From Actinoplanes flavus (lineage in GTDB: Bacteria; Actinomycetota; Actinomycetes; Mycobacteriales; Micromonosporaceae), in contig NZ_JAGFNS010000020.1 in NCBI RefSeq assembly GCF_017592555.1, positions 108,978 to 172,977 of the forward strand: a DNA stretch of 64,000 bases, given 5' to 3'. Below are positions 8,979-18,451 of the stretch, piece after piece (position 1 is the first letter of the stretch; every line of letters starts with the position of its first letter). The translations under genes were made by a program, and so were the position numbers. Under the pieces are notes generated by a model, which did not search any database, was not told the origin of the DNA, and saw only the letters and a list, made by a program, of their open reading frames with translations.

Positions 8979-9275
8979 GGTAGACATTTCCTGTCTATGA
9001 GTGGGCAACGGCGATACCGCAGCACGGGCGGTTTCTCATCAATGTCACCGTGCCGAGCGGCGCCGGCCGCGACAAGGCCCGATAAGTAGGGGGTACCTGC
9101 GGCTGCGATGTGGACGCTGGGCGGTAGCACCTCTCCCCCGGCGCGGCCACCCCCATCAGACAGGGTTGGTCGCGTGTGCACGGTGCGGCACTGTGACCCG
9201 TGCCGACGTCCGCCGGTCCGGCCAGAGAGCCGTGCCCGGACGTCGCTCGCTCACCGCATCGGAGAAAGGGGGCTC

Positions 9276-9554
9276 ATGGCGCCCGAATCGCGTCGTTCAC
9301 GGCCGGGCCGTCCCGCGAGAGTCTTCCGCGCCGTGGTGCGCAGCCTCGCCCTGCTCGGCTGGACCATGGGCCCGGTGCCGCCCGATTTCCCGGTGGAATA
9401 CCTGATCTGGTGGCGGCACGATCGGGAGTCCCCGCCACCCCCGAGTACGGCGTTGCTGCCGCTGCGGCATCCCGAGCAGATCGATTCCCGGCCGCCCACC
9501 GACGCCGAGCTGGACCTCTGGGTACGGCTGGGCTTCACACCGCCGCGCGAATGA
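9276..9554 (+). CDS. small conserved-looking protein, possibly DUF6059-like
   Basis: 92 residues from an ATG with a very good ribosome site (GGAGAAAGGGGG). The N terminus is Arg-rich with a short hydrophobic stretch (VVRSLALLGW). It continues with PDFPVEYLIWW and ends in LRHPEQI...PPTDAELDLWVRLG. The proline-rich middle followed by HPEx and a helical tail recalls the short DUF6059-type proteins found in actinomycete metabolite clusters, but this is from memory of the pattern. No catalytic motif is seen. The 267 nt upstream (9009-9275), between divergent genes, hold no other clear coding signal. Confidence 0.6.
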   Translation: MAPESRRSRPGRPARVFRAVVRSLALLGWTMGPVPPDFPVEYLIWWRHDRESPPPPSTALLPLRHPEQIDSRPPTDAELDLWVRLGFTPPRE

Positions 9555-9661
9555 GCCCGTCCGCCTTCTCGTCACCCAGCCCGATCCGGTTCCGGCAAAT
9601 CTAACGACCACCCTCGACTTCCCGGCGGAAGCGTCGGAAGACGGCTATGGAGGTGCCCACT

Positions 9662-10963
9662 ATGGGTGAGGACAAGGACGCCATTCTCGAGCTGGTACGG
9701 AAATACCACCGGAATCAGGTGAACGACGGGTTCACACCGGGAACCACTCCGATCCTCACCTCCGGCGCCGTGCTGGAGGAGGTCGACCGTGTCGCCCTGG
9801 TCGAGGCGGCGCTGGACATGCGGATCGCGGCGGGCCCGAGCGCACGCCGCTTCGAGCGTGAGTTCTCCCGCTACTTCGGTCTGCGCAAGGCACACCTGAC
9901 GAATTCCGGGTCATCGGCGAACCTGCTGGCGTTGAGCGCGCTGACGTCACCCCAGTTGGGCGACGCACGTCTGCGCCCCGGTGACGAGGTGATCACCGCC
10001 GCCGCCGGTTTTCCGACGACCGTCAATCCCGTCCTGCAGAACGGCCTGAAGCCGGTCTTCGTCGACATCGAGCTGGGAACCTACAACCCGACGCCGGAGC
10101 GGATCGCCGAGGCGATCGGGCCACGGACCCGGGCGATCATGACCGCGCACGCGCTCGGCAATCCCTTCGCGGTGGCCGAGATCGCCGACCTCGCCCGAGA
10201 GCACGATCTGTATCTGATCGAGGACAATTGCGACGCCGTCGGTTCCCGGTACCGCGGCCGGCTGACCGGGACCTTCGGCAACTTCGCCACGGTGAGCTTC
10301 TATCCCGCCCACCACATCACCTTCGGTGAGGGCGGCTGTGTCCTGACCAATGACCTGGCTCTCGCTCGCCTGGTGGAGTCGATCCGCGACTGGGGACGGG
10401 ACTGCTGGTGCGAACCCGGCGAGGACAACAAGTGCCTCAAACGCTTCGATCAGCAGCTCGGTTCCCTACCGCGCGGCTACGACCACAAGTACATATTTTC
10501 CCATGTCGGCTACAACTTGAAGAGCACCGACCTGCATGCGTCGATCGGCCTGGCACAGTTGCAACGTGTCGACGAGTTCGGTGAGGCACGGCGGCGCAAC
10601 TGGCGCCTGCTGCGCGAAGGGCTCGACGGGCTGCCCGGTCTTCTGCTACCGGAACCGACGCCGGATTCGGATCCGAGCTGGTTCGGTTTCGTCCTGACCG
10701 TGCGGCCGGACGCGCCGTTCAGCCGTCAGGAACTCATCGCCTTCCTGGAAGGACGCCGCATCGCCACCCGGCGGTTCTTCGGCGGCAATCTGACGCGTCA
10801 CCCCGCCTACGCGGATGTCGAATACCGTGTCTCGCGCGATCTGTCCGTCAGCGACATCGTCACCGAGCACACGTTCTGGATCGGGGTCTATCCCGGCATC
10901 ACCGGTGAGATGATCCAGTTCGTGGTCGACTCGATCCGCGAGTTCGTGACGAAGAACCGGTGA
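9662..10963 (+). CDS. NDP-4-keto-6-deoxyhexose 3-dehydratase (E1/SpnQ type, PLP and 2Fe-2S)
   Basis: A 433-residue DegT/DnrJ/EryC1-fold enzyme that removes the C3 hydroxyl of an NDP-4-keto-6-deoxyhexose. The usual PLP lysine is replaced by His: SFYPAHHITFGEGG, with His217 at the Lys position, the hallmark of 3-dehydratases. Cysteines 190, 248, 250 and 258 reproduce the C-x57-C-x1-C-x7-C cluster motif of Yersinia E1. ATG 9662 is preferred over ATG 9647 because GGAGG (9649-9653) lies 8 nt before it. It implies a 3-deoxy or 3,6-dideoxy sugar. The E3-type reductase and the other sugar genes are not in the window. Confidence 0.9.
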   Translation: MGEDKDAILELVRKYHRNQVNDGFTPGTTPILTSGAVLEEVDRVALVEAALDMRIAAGPSARRFEREFSRYFGLRKAHLTNSGSSANLLALSALTSPQLGDARLRPGDEVITAAAGFPTTVNPVLQNGLKPVFVDIELGTYNPTPERIAEAIGPRTRAIMTAHALGNPFAVAEIADLAREHDLYLIEDNCDAVGSRYRGRLTGTFGNFATVSFYPAHHITFGEGGCVLTNDLALARLVESIRDWGRDCWCEPGEDNKCLKRFDQQLGSLPRGYDHKYIFSHVGYNLKSTDLHASIGLAQLQRVDEFGEARRRNWRLLREGLDGLPGLLLPEPTPDSDPSWFGFVLTVRPDAPFSRQELIAFLEGRRIATRRFFGGNLTRHPAYADVEYRVSRDLSVSDIVTEHTFWIGVYPGITGEMIQFVVDSIREFVTKNR

Positions 10964-10970
10964 GGGCCCG

Positions 10971-10998
10971 GCAGGAGCGGTGACGCACCCGCTCCCGG
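10971..10998. terminator. possible hairpin between convergent genes
   Basis: GGAGCGG (10974-10980) can pair with CCGCTCC (10989-10995) across an 8-nt loop, with partial pairing outside it. It sits just after the dehydratase stop and before the converging metK gene. There is no T-run, so it would be a weak or factor-assisted terminator. Confidence 0.3.
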
Positions 10999-11107
10999 CC
11001 GCCGGCTGACACGCCGTCCGGGCTGACGCGCGGGCGGCGTCGTGGCGTTCCGGCCGCGTCCGGCACCTCGGGAGCGGGATGCCGGACACGGCACGCAGCC
11101 GCGGTGC

Positions 11108-12304
<1,197 letters not shown>

Positions 12305-12554
12305 GGTTTCCTCCAGAACGTCATCGCCGATCGCGATGTCATCGGATCGGCCCGGTACGCGCGACGCTTGTCGCCGCCGCCACCGATCCTGACCTGGCCC
12401 TCTGAAACGAGGCTTAACGACCGCCCACGACATCGATCGAAGTCATTACCATGGGATCCGCCGCCTCGTTCCGCGGCATTTCTGGGCAGAACGCCCGTCC
12501 GATGAACGGCGAGCGCATCGACACCGGTGCGTCACTCACGTCGGGAGGAACACC

Positions 12555-13550
12555 ATTTCTGAGGCAACCGCCACCGCCGGCACCCCGATCCGCCCTCCGT
12601 TCGATGCCGAACTCGTCCCCGTGCTCGAGGCCGTACGGGCGGTGGTGCCGCCCTTTACTGCCGAGACGCTGCCGGCGATCCGGAGCGGCATGAGCAGCGG
12701 GCCGCCGGGGGCGCCGGCGCCCGATCTGACCGCCGGAGGCCTGGTCACCGTCGAGGACCGCGTCGTGCCGGGACCGGCGGGCGAGCCGGACGTCACCGTG
12801 CTCATCCTGCGTCCCGCGACGGCCTCCGGGCCGGTCGCCGGGATCTACCACATCCACAGCGGAGGGATGGTGACCGGTGACCGCCGGTCGCAGGTCGATG
12901 CGCTGCTGCCCTACGTGGCGGAGGGCAGGGCCGTGGTGGTGTCGGTCGAGTATCGCCTCGCGCCCGAACACCCCGACCCGGCCCCCGTCGAGGACTGTTA
13001 CGCGGGTCTGGTGTGGACCGCCGAGAACGCCGCCGAACTGGACATCGACCCGCACCGGTTGATGATCCTCGGGGCGAGTTCCGGAGGCGGGCTGGCGGCC
13101 GGCACGGCGCTGCTGGCCCGGGACCGCGACTTTCCGGCGCTGAGCCACCAGGTGCTCATCTGCCCGATGCTGGACGACCGCCTGCAGACCCACAGCAGCC
13201 GGATGCTCGACGGCGACGGCACCTGGGACCGCAACGACAACCTGTTCGGCTGGACGGCCCTGCTGGGCGACCGGCGCGGCGGACCGGACGTCTCGCCCTA
13301 CGCCGCACCGGCACGCGCGACCGACCTCGGCGGGCTGCCCCGCACCTACATCGACTGTGGTTCGGCCGAGTCGTTCCGCGACGAGGCGATCGACTACGCC
13401 ACGCGGCTGTCACAGGCCGGCGTGCTCGTCGATCTTCACCTGTGGGGCGGCGGCTGCCACGGGTACGAGGTGCTGGCCCGCCACTCCGCCATCGCCCGCG
13501 CCTCGCTGGCCACACGCGACGAGTTCATCCGAAGGGTCCTGGAGAGCTGA
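12555..13550 (+). CDS. alpha/beta hydrolase of the hormone-sensitive-lipase family, ATT start
   Basis: 331 residues if it begins at ATT 12555. The oxyanion motif HSGG replaces the common HGGG (IYHIHSGGMVTG), the nucleophile elbow is GASSGGGLA, and the catalytic His is in GGGCHGYE. No ATG, GTG or TTG lies in frame between the stop at 12417 and GTG 12621. Starting at 12621 would remove the family-typical N terminus IRPPFDAELVPVL. ATT 12555 has GGGAGGA with a 6-nt spacer, so ATT initiation or an ATG-to-ATT change or error is the best reading. It is divergent from metK. Confidence 0.85.
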   Translation: MSEATATAGTPIRPPFDAELVPVLEAVRAVVPPFTAETLPAIRSGMSSGPPGAPAPDLTAGGLVTVEDRVVPGPAGEPDVTVLILRPATASGPVAGIYHIHSGGMVTGDRRSQVDALLPYVAEGRAVVVSVEYRLAPEHPDPAPVEDCYAGLVWTAENAAELDIDPHRLMILGASSGGGLAAGTALLARDRDFPALSHQVLICPMLDDRLQTHSSRMLDGDGTWDRNDNLFGWTALLGDRRGGPDVSPYAAPARATDLGGLPRTYIDCGSAESFRDEAIDYATRLSQAGVLVDLHLWGGGCHGYEVLARHSAIARASLATRDEFIRRVLES

Positions 13551-13567
13551 GCGCCGCGGCCGTACCC

Positions 13568-13599
13568 TTGCCGAGATTATCTTAGTCATTAAGATAATC
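13568..13599 (+). promoter_or_regulatory. promoter with embedded MarR-type operator, leaderless start
   Basis: TTGCCG (13568-13573) and TAAGAT (13590-13595) form a -35/-10 pair with a 16-bp spacer. The ATG of the monooxygenase follows the -10 by 6 nt, so the message is probably leaderless. A perfect 10-bp inverted repeat with a 5-nt spacer, GATTATCTTA / TAAGATAATC (13575-13599), covers the spacer and the -10. The MarR gene two positions downstream is the obvious ligand-responsive repressor. Confidence 0.75.
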
Positions 13600-13601
13600 G
13601 C

Positions 13602-14849
13602 ATGGGCATATCGACTGACTTCTCCGTGGCGATCGCCGGCGCCGGCCTCTCCGGCCTCTGTCTCGCCCAGTACCTGATGCGCGCCGGCATCGACGTTCAC
13701 GTCTACGAGCGGGACCAGAGCCCCTTCGTCCGGCAGCAGGGCTATCGGATCATCCTCGACCGGTACGGGCTGGAGGCGCTGCGCGAAAGCCTGCCCCGCC
13801 CGCTGTACCGCCTGGCGCTGGCCACCGGCGACGAGCCCGGCGGGCGCCTGCGCTTCACCGACAGCCGGTTGCGGGACGCCTTCACCATCGCCTTCAAGGA
13901 CGAGCCGGACGCGACCCGCCAGGTCGACCGGGCCACTCTGCGGTCGATCCTGATGACCGGGCTGGACGGGCGCGTTCACTACGGCCGGGCCGCGGCCGCG
14001 GTCGACGACGGTGGCCCGGCCGGGCTGCGGCTGCGGTTCGCCGACGGCGGGGCGGTCGCGGCGTCGGTCGTGGTGGGCGCGGACGGTGTCGGCTCGGCGC
14101 TGCGCGCGCAACTCGTTCCGGACGCCGACCCGGAGAGCACCCCGATGGTGGGCGTCTACGCCCGGTCACCCCTGTGGCACGACGGCGTGAGCGTCATCCC
14201 GGAAGCACTGCGGACCAGCGGGGTCCTGTCCATCGCCGACCGGCCGGGCCGCGCCTTCTTCTTCACCTCGATGCGGTTCGGCGAGAGTCCCCGCGCGGCG
14301 TTCGCCCGCGTGGCCCCGGGCAGCTACGCGCCCACCGGCGACGACTACGTCATGTGGGGGCTTCTGGTACGGCGGGAGGAGGTGCCGGCCGGCGCCCGTG
14401 GCGACCTGCTGGCGCTGCGGGATCTGGCCGTCCGGCTGAGCGCCGGCTTCCACCCGCTGATCCGCCTGCTGGTCGCCACCGGAGAGCTCGACACGACGGT
14501 GCTCAACCCGTTCGCCACCGGCCGGCGCCCGCACCGGTGGGCGGTGCCCCGGGCGACGATGATGGGCGACGCGGTGCACGTCATGCCACCGTTCGGCGCG
14601 CAGGGCGGCAACACCGCGCTCCGCGACGCCGCGCTGCTCGGCCGCCGGATCGTCGACGCCCGGGTGAGCGGCACCCCGGTGGAGGACGCGATCGCCGCCT
14701 ACCAGGACGAGATGGTGCCGTACGCGTTCCGCGCCGTCGGCACCGCCGCCGGCCTGATGCGCCGGCTCACCGGGGGCGCGGCGGCCCCGCACTGGGTGCT
14801 CACCCGGGTGCTACCTCGGCTGCACCGGGTCACCGTGCCGGAGGCATGA
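13602..14849 (+). CDS. FAD-dependent monooxygenase (PHBH-like, UbiH/TetX type)
   Basis: A 415-residue flavoprotein hydroxylase. The Rossmann motif is VAIAGAGLSGLCLAQ at residues 8-22, the middle motif is VVGADGVGSALR, and the FAD-ribityl motif is MMGDAVHVMPPFGAQGGN. NAD(P)H would be the reductant. Enzymes of this class hydroxylate aromatics or inactivate antibiotics such as tetracyclines and rifamycins. Direct control by the MarR gene that overlaps its stop codon suggests a detoxification or resistance role (inference). No ribosome site precedes the ATG, in keeping with a leaderless message. Confidence 0.88.
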   Translation: MGISTDFSVAIAGAGLSGLCLAQYLMRAGIDVHVYERDQSPFVRQQGYRIILDRYGLEALRESLPRPLYRLALATGDEPGGRLRFTDSRLRDAFTIAFKDEPDATRQVDRATLRSILMTGLDGRVHYGRAAAAVDDGGPAGLRLRFADGGAVAASVVVGADGVGSALRAQLVPDADPESTPMVGVYARSPLWHDGVSVIPEALRTSGVLSIADRPGRAFFFTSMRFGESPRAAFARVAPGSYAPTGDDYVMWGLLVRREEVPAGARGDLLALRDLAVRLSAGFHPLIRLLVATGELDTTVLNPFATGRRPHRWAVPRATMMGDAVHVMPPFGAQGGNTALRDAALLGRRIVDARVSGTPVEDAIAAYQDEMVPYAFRAVGTAAGLMRRLTGGAAAPHWVLTRVLPRLHRVTVPEA

Positions 14850-15352
14850 TGGCGGGCATGTCCGACGAGCCGGCCCGTGCGTCCGCGATCACCGACCTCA
14901 TGCACGCCGGGCGGGAGACCTCGCGGCTGTCGACGGTGTTCCGGTACGCCATCGCGGACCGGCTCGGGCTCACCGTGAGCGACCTGGAGTGCCTGGACTT
15001 CCTGGCCGACGCCGGATCGGCCACCGCGGGGCAGATCGCCGAGCGGGCCAACGTCACCACCGGGGCCGTGACCAGCATGCTGCGCCGGTTGCAGCAGGCC
15101 GGCTGGGTCACCGCCGAGCGGGACCCGGCGGACCGGCGGCGGGTGATCGTCACCCTGCGGCCGGAGCGGGCCGCCGAGCTGGAGCGGCCGTACGAGCGGT
15201 TCGCCCACCGGGCGGCGCAGCTGGTCGAGGGCTACAGCGTCGCGGAGATCCGGCTGCTGGCCCGGCACTTCGAGCGGATGCGGGCGATGTACCTCGCCGA
15301 GCTGACCGGCCTCCGCGACGGCGGACCCACCCGGCGATCGCCGTCGCGGTAG
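14849..15352 (+). CDS. MarR-family transcriptional regulator
   Basis: A 167-residue winged-helix regulator: TAGQIAERANVTTGAVTSML is the recognition helix region, and the wing is RDPADRRRVIVTL. Its ATG overlaps the monooxygenase stop in TGATG, with GGAGG just upstream, so the pair is translationally coupled. ATG 14858 is an alternative start. It probably represses its own operon through the palindrome at 13575-13599 and is released by an aromatic-type ligand, as is usual for MarR proteins. Confidence 0.88.
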   Translation: MAGMSDEPARASAITDLMHAGRETSRLSTVFRYAIADRLGLTVSDLECLDFLADAGSATAGQIAERANVTTGAVTSMLRRLQQAGWVTAERDPADRRRVIVTLRPERAAELERPYERFAHRAAQLVEGYSVAEIRLLARHFERMRAMYLAELTGLRDGGPTRRSPSR

Positions 15353-15365
15353 GCCGCGCGGCTGG

Positions 15366-16712
15366 TCACGCCTTCGGTAGGCGTACCTCGACGCGGAGAC
15401 CGGGGTGATTGTCGCCGAGGGTGACCGAACCGCGATGCCGGCGGACCAGTTCGCGGACGATGGCGAGGCCCAGCCCGGAGCCGCCCGCGTCGCGGGCCCG
15501 GGCGTCGTCGAGGCGGGTGAAACGCTGGAACACCCTCTCCCGGTCGTGGTCCGGGATGCCGGGGCCGTCGTCGGTGACCACGATGAGCAGATGCCCGGCG
15601 TCGGCGGCGGCGCTGACCGTCACCTTCTCGCGTTTGTGCCGCTCCGCGTTGTCCAGCAGGTTGGTCACCACCCGGGCCAGCGCGTCCGGCTCGGCGAGCA
15701 TGGGCAGCGGCGTGCCCGGGTCCCGGTACTCCACATCGGGGTAGCGCAGCGCCGCCTCGCCGACGAACTGGGCGAGGTCGATCTTCTCGAGGCGGGTGGC
15801 GGGCACGCCCTCGTCCGAGCGGGCCAGCAGGAGCAGGTCGTCGACCAGGCGGGACAGCCGCTGCACGTCGGCCAGGAGGTCATCGGTGAGCGCCGGCCAG
15901 TCGGTGTCGTCCGGCAGGTGCTGCGCGACCTCCAATTCGGTACGGATGTTGGTGAGCGGGCTGCGCAGCTCGTGTGCGGCGTCGGCGACGAACGCGCGCT
16001 GCCGGGCGCGGGCCGCGTCGAGCCGGTGCAGCATGTCGTTGAGCGTCACGGCCAGCCGGTGGACCTCGTCGCGGGAGTCCGGCACCGGCAGCCGGCCGGC
16101 CCGGGTGCCGCCGGTGATCTCCTCGGCGCCGGCCCGCAGCGCGTCGACCGGCCGCAGCGCCGCGCCGAGCGCCCGCCACAGCCCGGCCGCCAGGAGCGTG
16201 GCCAGCAGCGGGAACAGGATCAGCAGGGTGAGCCGCAGGATGTGCAGGTTCTGCGTGACATGGTCGATGGAACGGGCCACCAGGATGCGCACCGGCGCGG
16301 TCGGCGGGCCGGCGGTGAGCTGAACGACCCGGGCCCGGCCCTGGTCGTGGATCAGGTAGCCGGGGATCTCCCGGCCCTCGCCGTCGCGCAGGTGGGCGAG
16401 GTCGGCGGCGCCGAGCATCGGGGTGAGGTCGTCCGCGGTGGCCGACGAGGCGAGCACCCGGTTGCGCTCGTCGATGACCTGCACCTGCACGCCCGGGGTG
16501 ACCGGGATCGGGTTCGGCAGCGCGCCCTGGTCGACGAGCGCGGCCACGCCGCGGGCGGTGGCCATCGCCTCGCTCTGCACCGAGCGGACCTGGGCGTACC
16601 CCAGCACGGCGATCAGCAGGACGGCGCCGGCGGACAGGCCGAAGACGAGACCCGCGAGGGAGACGAGCAGCAGCCGCGCCCGCAGGCTCAGCTCCTTGAC
16701 GCGGCGCATCAT
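15366..16712 (-). CDS. sensor histidine kinase
   Basis: A 448-residue membrane kinase. The first membrane helix is at about residues 12-38, the extracytoplasmic sensor at about 40-155, and the second helix at about 156-180. These are followed by HAMP, then the H-box AAHELRSPLTNI with His247, the N-box NLLDNAERH, DDGPGIP, FQRFTR and GGSGLGLAI. It immediately follows the response-regulator gene: the kinase ATG abuts the regulator's stop. The signal sensed is not evident. Confidence 0.92.
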   Translation of the reverse strand: MMRRVKELSLRARLLLVSLAGLVFGLSAGAVLLIAVLGYAQVRSVQSEAMATARGVAALVDQGALPNPIPVTPGVQVQVIDERNRVLASSATADDLTPMLGAADLAHLRDGEGREIPGYLIHDQGRARVVQLTAGPPTAPVRILVARSIDHVTQNLHILRLTLLILFPLLATLLAAGLWRALGAALRPVDALRAGAEEITGGTRAGRLPVPDSRDEVHRLAVTLNDMLHRLDAARARQRAFVADAAHELRSPLTNIRTELEVAQHLPDDTDWPALTDDLLADVQRLSRLVDDLLLLARSDEGVPATRLEKIDLAQFVGEAALRYPDVEYRDPGTPLPMLAEPDALARVVTNLLDNAERHKREKVTVSAAADAGHLLIVVTDDGPGIPDHDRERVFQRFTRLDDARARDAGGSGLGLAIVRELVRRHRGSVTLGDNHPGLRVEVRLPKA

Positions 16713-17375
16713 CTACTCGACGATCGCCAGCCGGTAGCCGGCGCCGCGGACCGTCTCCAGCCGCTCGCGGCCGATCTTGCGGCGCAGGTAGCCGACGTAG
16801 ACCTCGACCGCGTTCGGCGCGGTCTCCAGTGCGGCGTCCCACACGTGGTCGAGCAGCTCGGTCTTGGAGACGACCTGGCCGGGGCGGCGCATCAGATACT
16901 CCAGCAGGGCGAACTCGCGGGCGGTGAGGGTCACCTCGTCGCCGCGGACCTGGACCCGGCGTTCCGCCGGATCCAGCTCGACATCACCGAACGCGAGCAC
17001 GACGGGACGGGCCTGGGCGCCGCGGCGCAGCAGGGCGCGGAGACGGGCCAACAGCACGACGTACGAGAAGGGCTTGGTCAGATAGTCGTCGGCGCCGCAG
17101 TCGAGGCCGTCGGCCTGGTCGTACTCCCCGTCCTTGGCGCTCAGCATGAGCACCGGCAGCCAGTGCCGCTCGGCGCGCAACTGGCGCACCACCCGGTAGC
17201 CGGAGAGGCGGGGCAGCATCACGTCCAGGATCATCGCGTCGTACCCACCGTGGCGGGCCATCTCGAGACCGTCCTGGCCGTCGGCGGCGATGTCCACCGC
17301 GAAGCCCTCGGCCTGCAGGCCACGCCGTAGCGCGGCGGCCAACCGCGCCTCGTCCTCCACCACCAGCAACCGCAC
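16713..17375 (-). CDS. OmpR/PhoB-family response regulator
   Basis: 220 residues. The receiver domain has the phospho-acceptor Asp51 in ILDVMLP, the acidic pair EDE at its start and Lys in TKPF. The C-terminal winged helix reads LTAREFALLEYLMRRPGQVVSK through VGYLRRKIG. GTG 17375 fits the AAGG site better than GTG 17381. It is paired with the kinase at 15366 as a classic regulator-kinase operon. It lies downstream of the dioxygenase-like lipoprotein gene on the same strand, so that gene may be co-transcribed. Confidence 0.92.
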   Translation of the reverse strand: MRLLVVEDEARLAAALRRGLQAEGFAVDIAADGQDGLEMARHGGYDAMILDVMLPRLSGYRVVRQLRAERHWLPVLMLSAKDGEYDQADGLDCGADDYLTKPFSYVVLLARLRALLRRGAQARPVVLAFGDVELDPAERRVQVRGDEVTLTAREFALLEYLMRRPGQVVSKTELLDHVWDAALETAPNAVEVYVGYLRRKIGRERLETVRGAGYRLAIVE

Positions 17376-17429
17376 CCCCACACCTTGGCACGCCGGGGCA
17401 CGCGATCGTCAGCGACTCTCAGCGACCTC

Positions 17430-18332
17430 TCAGCGACTCGGCGGCGGGCCGCCCGGTGGCGCTCCGGACGGGGCGCCGTCGCCGGTGAGCTGACCACCCG
17501 TCGGGGTGGTCGTGGTGTCGACACCCACCTCCAGCGTGACCGTGTAGCCGCTCATCGCGTCGCCGGTCACGGTGGCCAGCTGGAGCGCGCCGGAGTCCTC
17601 GCCGAACACGTTGTCGTCGTCCAGCGAGACCTGGGCGAGATGGGTGACCGAGGCCTCGTACCCGGTCTGGGTGTATGCCTCCTGGCAGATGTTCTCCGGA
17701 AGCGCGACCTGCGACGTGGCGATGGCGTTCGAGGCATCGGAGATGCTCGCCCGGTCGGGGTAGACCTCGAAGTGGACGTGCGGCCACCGGCCGCTGTAGC
17801 AGGCCGGGAAGATGCTGGTGAAGGTCACCTGGCCGCGGTCGCCGGCGATCTGGACGCCGCGCAGGTAGTTCTCGCCGGTGATGCCCTCGGAGTAGAGCGA
17901 GTAGCGGCCGGACCGGTCGCAGTGCCAGACGTAGACGGCCACGCCGGTGAAGGCGGCGCCGCCGTCGGCCAGGTTCTGGATGCTCAGGGTGAGGGTCATC
18001 GGGATGCCCTCGGCGCGGGTGGTCGAGCTGCCGAAGCTGGATTGGATGTCGCTGCGGACCACGCCGCTCCGGGTCAGCACGTCGGGCCCGTTCGAGCCGT
18101 CGGCCGGGTAGGGCCCGGCGGTCTCGTCGGGGATCTCGCCGAGCACCGTGCCGGTCTCGACGGTCGGCGTCGGCTCACCGTCGCCGCAGCCGCCGAGCCC
18201 GAGGGCGACCGCGCCCAGCCCGAGGACGCGCAGCGCCTGACGGCGGCGCATGGTGGCCAGGTCGAAGGCCAGACCTTGATGGAGAATGTCGGTGCCGGGC
18301 CGGGGCAGTGGATGCCCCTGATAGGAAGCCAT
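17430..18332 (-). CDS. exported intradiol-dioxygenase-like lipoprotein
   Basis: A 300-residue protein with an N-terminal extension (LHQGLAFDLATM), a twin-arginine-like MRRRQAL, a hydrophobic stretch and a lipobox LGLGGC. The body matches intradiol ring-cleavage dioxygenases: DETAGPYPADGSNGP, a possible iron-ligand region around WHCDRSGRYSLYS, and the late WPHVHFEVYP with two His. The tail is Gly/Pro/Ser-rich. ATG 18332 has GGGGGA upstream. Secreted members occur in actinomycetes and their substrates are poorly known. The gene is divergent from 18452. Confidence 0.83.
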   Translation of the reverse strand: MASYQGHPLPRPGTDILHQGLAFDLATMRRRQALRVLGLGAVALGLGGCGDGEPTPTVETGTVLGEIPDETAGPYPADGSNGPDVLTRSGVVRSDIQSSFGSSTTRAEGIPMTLTLSIQNLADGGAAFTGVAVYVWHCDRSGRYSLYSEGITGENYLRGVQIAGDRGQVTFTSIFPACYSGRWPHVHFEVYPDRASISDASNAIATSQVALPENICQEAYTQTGYEASVTHLAQVSLDDDNVFGEDSGALQLATVTGDAMSGYTVTLEVGVDTTTTPTGGQLTGDGAPSGAPPGGPPPSR

Positions 18333-18451
18333 TAATTCCCCCATGTTCGGATATGACGCTATATCGGCGGCGAACCCCTAGGGGAGCTTCTCAGCAGGAT
18401 CACAGCGGCCCCGGCGCACGATTGGCCCCAGAGATTCGGGAGGTGGACATC

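Noticed and set aside
8979..9008. TTG start at 9008 for the second methyltransferase
   Set aside because: This TTG lies in a TTGCCCAC box that is non-coding upstream of the paralogue, and it has no ribosome site.
12305..12554. SAM riboswitch in front of metK
   Set aside because: I could not find the conserved blocks of any SAM riboswitch class in the 250-nt gap.
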